Below are positions 6,862 to 10,098 of a stretch of DNA of 10,098 nt, one piece after another; the first letter of the stretch is position 1; each line of letters starts with the position of its first letter. Under the pieces are notes generated by a model, which was given only the letters and a program-made list of their open reading frames with translations, ran no database searches and was not told the origin of the DNA. Position numbers and translations under genes: made by a program. The DNA is from Massilia sp. (lineage in GTDB: Bacteria; Pseudomonadota; Gammaproteobacteria; Burkholderiales; Burkholderiaceae_D): positions 2,175 to 12,272 of the forward strand of contig DOUW01000019.1 of NCBI GenBank assembly GCA_003520365.1, read 5' to 3'.

Positions 6862-8022
6862 TCAAGCGTAGCCGATCGCAAAAATCCGCATACCCAGTTT
6901 ATAGAGGAAATAGGCAGTGCCATAGCACGCACGGCGCACCCAGCCGATGCCGGCGAACTCCTCGGGATGGATCGGCACCCCGTCCGCCACGCCGCGCAGG
7001 ATGTGCTGGCGCACCGCGCGGGCAAAGCCGGCGTCGCGCACCACAACGTTGGCTTCCTGGTTGAGGAAGAGCGACAGGCCGTCGCAATTGCTCGAGCCCA
7101 CAGTGGACCAGTCGTCGTCGACCACCGCGATCTTCGCGTGCAGTTGGGTCTTGCGGTACTCGACCACCTGGATGCCGGCTGCCAGCAGTTTCGGGTAGAA
7201 GGAACGCGCGACCGCATCCTGCAGCTTGAATTCGCCGACGCCGATCAGGAGCGTGACCTCGACGCCGCGCTTCGCGGCCTGTGCCAGTGCCTCGCGGAAT
7301 TTCCTTCCTGGCGCAAAATAAGGATTGGCCAGCAGCACGCATTTCCGTGCCTGGCCGATCGCCTGCAGGTAGGCGCGCTGGATGGTGCGCCGGTTGCGCA
7401 GGTTGTCGCGCACCACGAAGGCGGCGCGCATCGGCCGCGCGCCCTCGCTCGGCGGCTGGCGCCGCATCTCGCGGAACAGGCCGATGCGGCGGACCAGGTT
7501 CAGGTGGCCGGCACGGGTCCACTGCGCCTGCGCCTCCAGGTGGATCTGCTCCACCAGCGGCCCCTTCACCTGTACCGCGAAGTCCCAGCGCGGCGCCGGC
7601 AGCGGCCGGTAGGGTTCGTAGTCGCACAGCATGTCGTCGTTGATGTTGATGCCGCCGACGAAAGCGATGCTGCGGTCGACCACGGTGATCTTGCGGTGGG
7701 TGCGGGTAATGCCGCGCTTGAACCAGGGGTTGAACACGCGGTAATGCACGCCGGCTTCGGCAAAGGCCTCGGCGCGGCGGCAGCAGATCCGGTGTCCGGT
7801 GCCGAACCAGTCGACCAGCACGCGCACCTTGATCCCGCGCCTGGCCGCGCGGATCAGCGCTGCCTCGATGCCGCGCGCCACCTCGTCCTCGGCGAAGATG
7901 TAAGTCTCGAACAGGATCTCGTGCTGCGCGGCATCGATGGCCGCGATCATCGCCGGAAACAGCTGGAGTCCGGATTCGAGGAGGGTGACGTCGTTGTTCG
8001 CTACATAGCTGACCGTGCGCAT
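6862..8022 (-). CDS. clsB: Cardiolipin synthase B (phospholipase D superfamily)
   Basis: A 386-residue phospholipase D-superfamily protein with both HKD motifs: H109-x-K111-x4-D116 (HRKITVVD) and H295-x-K297-x4-D302 (HAKIAVVD), each followed by a conserved glycine/serine turn (FVGG, TVGSSN). ClsB enzymes join phosphatidyl groups to make cardiolipin at the inner membrane; E. coli ClsB (YbhO) can also use phosphatidylethanolamine with glycerol to make phosphatidylglycerol. The length fits ClsB (about 410 aa) better than ClsA, and the two N-terminal membrane helices typical of ClsA are missing. The start is 3 bp after the stop of the upstream phosphatase-fold gene, without a clear Shine-Dalgarno sequence, which suggests translational coupling. 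The pairing with a YbhP-like gene is the same as in E. coli ybhP-ybhO and supports the call. Confidence 0.9.
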   Translation of the reverse strand: MRTVSYVANNDVTLLESGLQLFPAMIAAIDAAQHEILFETYIFAEDEVARGIEAALIRAARRGIKVRVLVDWFGTGHRICCRRAEAFAEAGVHYRVFNPWFKRGITRTHRKITVVDRSIAFVGGININDDMLCDYEPYRPLPAPRWDFAVQVKGPLVEQIHLEAQAQWTRAGHLNLVRRIGLFREMRRQPPSEGARPMRAAFVVRDNLRNRRTIQRAYLQAIGQARKCVLLANPYFAPGRKFREALAQAAKRGVEVTLLIGVGEFKLQDAVARSFYPKLLAAGIQVVEYRKTQLHAKIAVVDDDWSTVGSSNCDGLSLFLNQEANVVVRDAGFARAVRQHILRGVADGVPIHPEEFAGIGWVRRACYGTAYFLYKLGMRIFAIGYA

Positions 8023-8025
8023 ACG

Positions 8026-8835
8026 CTAGGCCAGCTGCAGTTCCGCGACGATCGGCGCATGGTCGGACAGCTTGGCCCAGATCGAGCCGGCCATCACCTG
8101 CGCATTGTCGACCTTGAAGCCGCGGACGTAGATGCGGTCGAGGCGGAACCAGGGCAGCGCCGCCGGGAAAGTGCGCGCCGGCGCGAGGCGTGGCTGGCGG
8201 CCGGCCCAGCCGCGCACCATGTCGCCCAGCGGCGAGCGCGGGCCGAGCTCGTCGAACACCTCGGACACGCCGAGGGCATTGCGCAGACGGTCGCTGAGGG
8301 TATTGCGCCAGTCGTTGAAGTCGCCGGCAATGATCACCGGCTCCCCATCGGAGGACTGCTGGACCGCCTCGATCAACTGGGCGGTCTGGCGCCCGCGTCC
8401 GCCTTCGAACAACCCCAGGTGCACGACGTAGCAGTGGACGCGCCCGGCCGGGGTTTCGAGCACGCAATGCAGGATGCCGCGCTGTTCGTAGGCGTGGTCG
8501 GAAACGTCGTGGTTATGGCTGTTTTCGATCCGAAAACTGCTGAGCAAGGCATTGCCGTGGTGGCCGTGGTCGTAGACCGCGTTCATGCCGTACGCATGGT
8601 GATGGGATTCGCCGGCGAAGTACTCGTATTGCGCCGTTTCGGGCCAGATGCGGTGTTCGCGCTTGTGGTTGCCGTAGCGTGCCTGGAATCGGTCATGTCT
8701 TCCCTGCACTTCCTGCAGGAAAACGATATCGGCGTGGAATTCGGCGATCGCTTTCTTCAGCGCCAGCACCCGTGGGGTACTGCGCAGCGACGAGACGCCC
8801 TTGTGAATGTTGTAGGTTGCGACACGAATCTTCAT
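8026..8835 (-). CDS. ybhP: Endonuclease/exonuclease/phosphatase-fold protein, YbhP-like
   Basis: A 269-residue member of the Mg-dependent endonuclease/exonuclease/phosphatase superfamily. From the chosen start, the active-site elements are N9 in YNIHKG, the metal ligand E42 in LQEVQG, H139 in VVHLGL, D172/N174 in GDFND and the terminal pair D258-H259 in SDHAPI. All core catalytic positions are present. The superfamily includes nucleases, inositol phosphatases and sphingomyelinases. The partner clsB suggests a phospholipid-related phosphodiesterase or phosphatase role, but the true substrate of YbhP is not known to me. Start choice: the ATG at 8835 gives MKIRVATYNIHKG, typical for the family. 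An in-frame ATG at 8868 would add 11 residues and has no Shine-Dalgarno sequence. A GGGGG about 13 bases before 8835 is only moderate support. No signal peptide is visible. Confidence 0.85.
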   Translation of the reverse strand: MKIRVATYNIHKGVSSLRSTPRVLALKKAIAEFHADIVFLQEVQGRHDRFQARYGNHKREHRIWPETAQYEYFAGESHHHAYGMNAVYDHGHHGNALLSSFRIENSHNHDVSDHAYEQRGILHCVLETPAGRVHCYVVHLGLFEGGRGRQTAQLIEAVQQSSDGEPVIIAGDFNDWRNTLSDRLRNALGVSEVFDELGPRSPLGDMVRGWAGRQPRLAPARTFPAALPWFRLDRIYVRGFKVDNAQVMAGSIWAKLSDHAPIVAELQLA

Positions 8836-8976
8836 GGAAGCAATTCTACCCCCATCAGTCCGTGACATTTTGGAACGATATGCAATCGTGCGGGATGGCC
8901 TTCATGGGCCCGGCGCGCACTGCCGGCGCATCGCCGGATAGGTACGGGTAGACCGAAGTCCCCCGTCCTCTGTGGA
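8836..8976. other. Short intergenic region with a perfect GC-rich hairpin
   Basis: This region separates the 67-aa hypothetical gene from the ybhP-like gene. It holds the perfect inverted repeat CCGGCG-CAT-CGCCGG (8923-8937), a 6-bp stem with a 3-base loop, but no T tract follows on either strand, so it is not a standard terminator. I see no convincing sigma70 promoter for the ybhP-clsB-hslR cluster here. The cluster may be read through from the promoter at 9250-9278 or use a poorly conserved promoter. Confidence 0.4.
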
Positions 8977-9180
8977 TCAATCCAGTACGGGGGCTGCTTC
9001 CCAGTCGGTACGCAGCGCAGCGTTACGGGGAGCCGCCAGGTTCTCGGCTTCCGAGAGTGGGACGGCGATCAAGCGGGGACCGCTCAGGCGCAGTCCGCAC
9101 TCAAGATCGATATAGAAGCATTCTTCGTCCACGCTCAGGGCTTTCACCTTTTCCTCGTGCTTCGGTTGGAATTGTTCCAT
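8977..9180 (-). CDS. Small hypothetical protein, possibly DUF2442-like
   Basis: A 67-residue acidic protein that I do not firmly recognise. It is likely a real gene: GGAGGA stands about 7 bases before its ATG, the best ribosome binding site in the window, and a good promoter lies at 9250-9278. The pattern VKALSVDEECFYIDLECGL followed by a proline, hydrophobic residues, PL and a late tryptophan (RTDWE) loosely resembles the small DUF2442 family, which often sits near toxin-antitoxin genes. No partner toxin is visible here and the resemblance is weak. No membrane segment or signal peptide is present. A 7-bp stem (CCCCCGT 8960-8966, ACGGGGG 8987-8993) straddles its stop codon and may mark the mRNA end, but it has no T tract. 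Confidence 0.6.
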   Translation of the reverse strand: MEQFQPKHEEKVKALSVDEECFYIDLECGLRLSGPRLIAVPLSEAENLAAPRNAALRTDWEAAPVLD

Positions 9181-9249
9181 GCTTTTCCTCCAGAATCCGT
9201 TGGTTGGACTTTGTTGCAGTTTTAAGATTTCGCTTGACGCGAACTGCTG

Positions 9250-9278
9250 ACGATATTCGACTCGTTTCCGATTGTCAA
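9250..9278 (-). promoter_or_regulatory. Sigma70-type promoter of the 67-aa gene
   Basis: On the minus strand a perfect -35 TTGACA (9273-9278) is followed after 17 bases by TATCGT (9250-9255), which keeps the three most conserved -10 positions. Transcription would start near 9243, leaving a leader of about 63 bases to the ATG at 9180 with its strong Shine-Dalgarno sequence. The motif GTTTGACA here is shared with the tetR-fad promoter. It could also feed the ybhP-clsB-hslR cluster by read-through. Confidence 0.6.
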
Positions 9279-9314
9279 ACGCAGATTCTATTGTGCGCTA
9301 GTTCACATAACGAA

Positions 9315-9344
9315 TTTCCTTATGGAATTTTTCCTTCAGGAATT
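9315..9344. repeat. Two abutting 15-bp direct repeats, each with an internal dyad
   Basis: TTTCCTTATGGAATT (9315-9329) is followed directly by TTTCCTTCAGGAATT (9330-9344), identical at 13 of 15 positions. Each unit carries a dyad of TTCC/GGAA type, and in the second unit TTCCT-TC-AGGAA is perfect. The pair lies 37 bases upstream of the -35 box of the promoter at 9250-9278, on the far side from the gene, the usual place for activator sites. I do not recognise the regulator. Confidence 0.6.
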
Positions 9345-9654
9345 AATTTCATTAAGCAAAAACCAAAGTTTCCGTCATAACATTTTTTACCTGCTATGCA
9401 TGTTTCAGCGACTTCGACACAATTTAGCGGGATATTTACCGACAACCGACGAAGTTTCACTGGATCAGCATCTACTCTTCGTATAAATGATCATAAAGTT
9501 AGTGCCTCAAGGAAATAAACTGTTTGGAATCAGACAAGTTGCCAGTTTGCTCACCGTTGTATTTACGTCGAACCAAACAAACCGCTCGACTTCCTTACAA
9601 GGCGGACTTAAGCGAATCTTAAATACCTGTGGGCGCGGTGCGAACCGGCTTTAT

Positions 9655-9708
9655 GAAGAGAAAATGAACTGGAAGCCGCGCGATCGACGAAGCAGCGCCG
9701 GCGGCTTC
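9655..9708 (-). terminator. Possible terminator for the ssuB transcript
   Basis: On the minus strand, GAAGCCGC (9701-9708) and GCGGCTTC (9672-9679) form a perfect 8-bp stem around a 21-base loop. The stem is followed by CAGTTCATTTTCTCTTC, which is T-rich but interrupted. It lies about 57 bases past the ssuB stop. The loop is long and the T tract starts late, so this is a tentative call. Confidence 0.35.
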
Positions 9709-9744
9709 TCAAGGCACAAGGGGGCGCAGACAGCCCATGGAGGA

Positions 9745-9769
9745 GGTAGGCGGGCGTGGCCCGTCTACC
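9745..9769. repeat. GC-rich hairpin overlapping the ssuB stop codon
   Basis: GGTAGGCGGGC (9745-9755), loop GTG, GCCCGTCTACC (9759-9769): an 11-bp stem with one mismatch, which is a G-U wobble in plus-strand RNA. It covers the last codons and stop of the ABC ATPase gene. There is no T tract on either side. It could protect the mRNA end or be a diverged REP-like palindrome; it shares only GTAGG and GGGC...GCCC with the REPs at 6269-6403. Confidence 0.5.
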
Positions 9770-10098
9770 CGAGCACGCAGCCCAGCAGTTCCCGTTCGAG
9801 ACCGGCAAACGCCGCACTGCCGCGTTCGCGCGGCCGTGGCAGCGTCACCGGGATGTCGTGCGCGATCCGGCCGCCGTCGATCACCAGCACCCGGTCCGCC
9901 AGCGCCAGCGCTTCCTGGACGTCGTGGGTCACCAGTATGGCGCTGAAGCCCTGGCGCAGCCACAAGGTCTCGATCAGGCGCTGCATCTCGATCCGGGTGA
10001 GCGCATCGAGGGCGCCCAGCGGCTCGTCGAGCAGCAGGAGGCGCGGCGCGTGGACCAGGGCGCGTGCCAGGGCGACGCGCTGGCGCTGCCCGCCCGAC
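9765..10098 (-). CDS. ssuB: ABC transporter ATP-binding protein, SsuB-type (5' end outside window)
   Basis: The C-terminal 110 residues of an ABC ATPase; the reading frame stays open through the right edge, so the start and Walker A motif lie outside. Visible in order are the signature SGGQRQR, Walker B LLLLDEP, the D-loop (GALDALTR) and the H-loop histidine in [16 protein letters not shown]. The stretch [16 protein letters not shown] and the ending ...[12 protein letters not shown]... are very close to what I know of E. coli SsuB, the ATPase of the aliphatic sulfonate importer SsuABC. The related TauB and NrtD ATPases are less likely. It would energise uptake of sulfonates as a sulfur source at the inner membrane, with the ssuA, ssuC and ssuD genes expected beyond the right edge. 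An apparent short frame starting at the internal ATG (9986) is only a part of this gene. Confidence 0.85.
   Translation of the reverse strand, partial: SGGQRQRVALARALVHAPRLLLLDEPLGALDALTRIEMQRLIETLWLRQGFSAILVTHDVQEALALADRVLVIDGGRIAHDIPVTLPRPRERGSAAFAGLERELLGCVLG

Larger units (their letters stand above)
9279..9764. other. Gene-poor AT-rich intergenic region
   Basis: About 490 bases without a supported gene. From about 9190 to 9620 the sequence is clearly richer in A and T than the flanking genes. It contains the tandem repeats at 9315-9344 and a TATAAA at 9482-9487 without a good -35. Two very small plus-strand frames are also present: 40 codons from the ATG at 9396 to the stop at 9518, and 32 codons from a TTG at 9524 to the stop at 9622. 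The second has AAGGAA at 9509-9514. Neither resembles a protein I know. The right third (9623-9764) returns to high GC and holds hairpins that probably end the ssuB transcript. A promoter region, a small RNA gene or a decayed gene are all possible. Confidence 0.5.

Noticed and set aside
6800..6865. N-terminal extension of HslR by 22 residues from an upstream ATG
   Set aside because: It would overlap the clsB stop, does not look like Hsp15, and the internal ATG at 6799 has its own GAGGA ribosome binding site.
6899..8467. A minus-strand 522-codon frame spanning both the ybhP-like gene and clsB in a shifted frame
   Set aside because: It is arginine- and proline-rich without motifs, and it crosses the boundary of two well-supported genes.
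6832..8865. A plus-strand open frame of 677 codons antisense to clsB and the ybhP-like gene
   Set aside because: It is explained by codon bias of the two real genes, which show complete HKD and endonuclease/exonuclease/phosphatase motifs in the other direction.
8923..8937. The perfect 6-bp hairpin as an intrinsic terminator
   Set aside because: No T-rich tract follows the stem on either strand.
9620..9660. A possible tRNA-like segment around GGTTCGCACC on the minus strand
   Set aside because: No acceptor stem, anticodon arm or D arm can be drawn around it.

Overview
The window reads as ordinary chromosome of a GC-rich betaproteobacterium. An Oxalobacteraceae member (Massilia/Telluria/Duganella type) is my best guess. 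This rests on codon use, the fused dehydrogenase/hydratase type, the ybhP-clsB-hslR style cluster and the REP-like palindromes, and it is inference rather than a database match. All recognised genes lie on the minus strand, so transcription runs from high to low coordinates.

Right edge (9765-10098): the C-terminal part of an SsuB-type ABC transporter ATPase (alkanesulfonate/aliphatic sulfonate uptake), whose start lies outside the window. Then comes a gene-poor, AT-rich stretch (9181-9764) with a good sigma70 promoter driving a 67-aa hypothetical protein (8977-9180), plus an abutting pair of 15-bp repeats that no gene explains. Next is a three-gene cluster: a YbhP-like endonuclease/exonuclease/phosphatase-fold protein (8026-8835), a ClsB-type cardiolipin synthase with two HKD motifs (6862-8022), and the Hsp15-type S4 RNA-binding protein HslR (6419-6799).

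A 135-bp REPIN-like element (6269-6403: two inverted REP hairpins) separates this cluster from a complete beta-oxidation operon. The operon reads tetR regulator (5543-6154), FAD acyl-CoA dehydrogenase (3708-5498), fused 3-hydroxyacyl-CoA dehydrogenase/enoyl-CoA hydratase (1290-3686) and thiolase (69-1265). Together these enzymes catalyse all four steps of the fatty acyl-CoA spiral: oxidation, hydration, second oxidation and thiolysis. A strong promoter with a TetR-style near-palindrome sits just before tetR, and a convincing intrinsic terminator follows the thiolase gene. A second copy of the REP motif is cut by the left window edge, so REP sequences bracket the fad operon.

I found no prophage, insertion sequence, CRISPR array, tRNA or rRNA, and no clear candidate for an undescribed multi-gene system. 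The least explained piece is the AT-rich intergenic region around 9190-9620 with its tandem repeats and possible very small reading frames.
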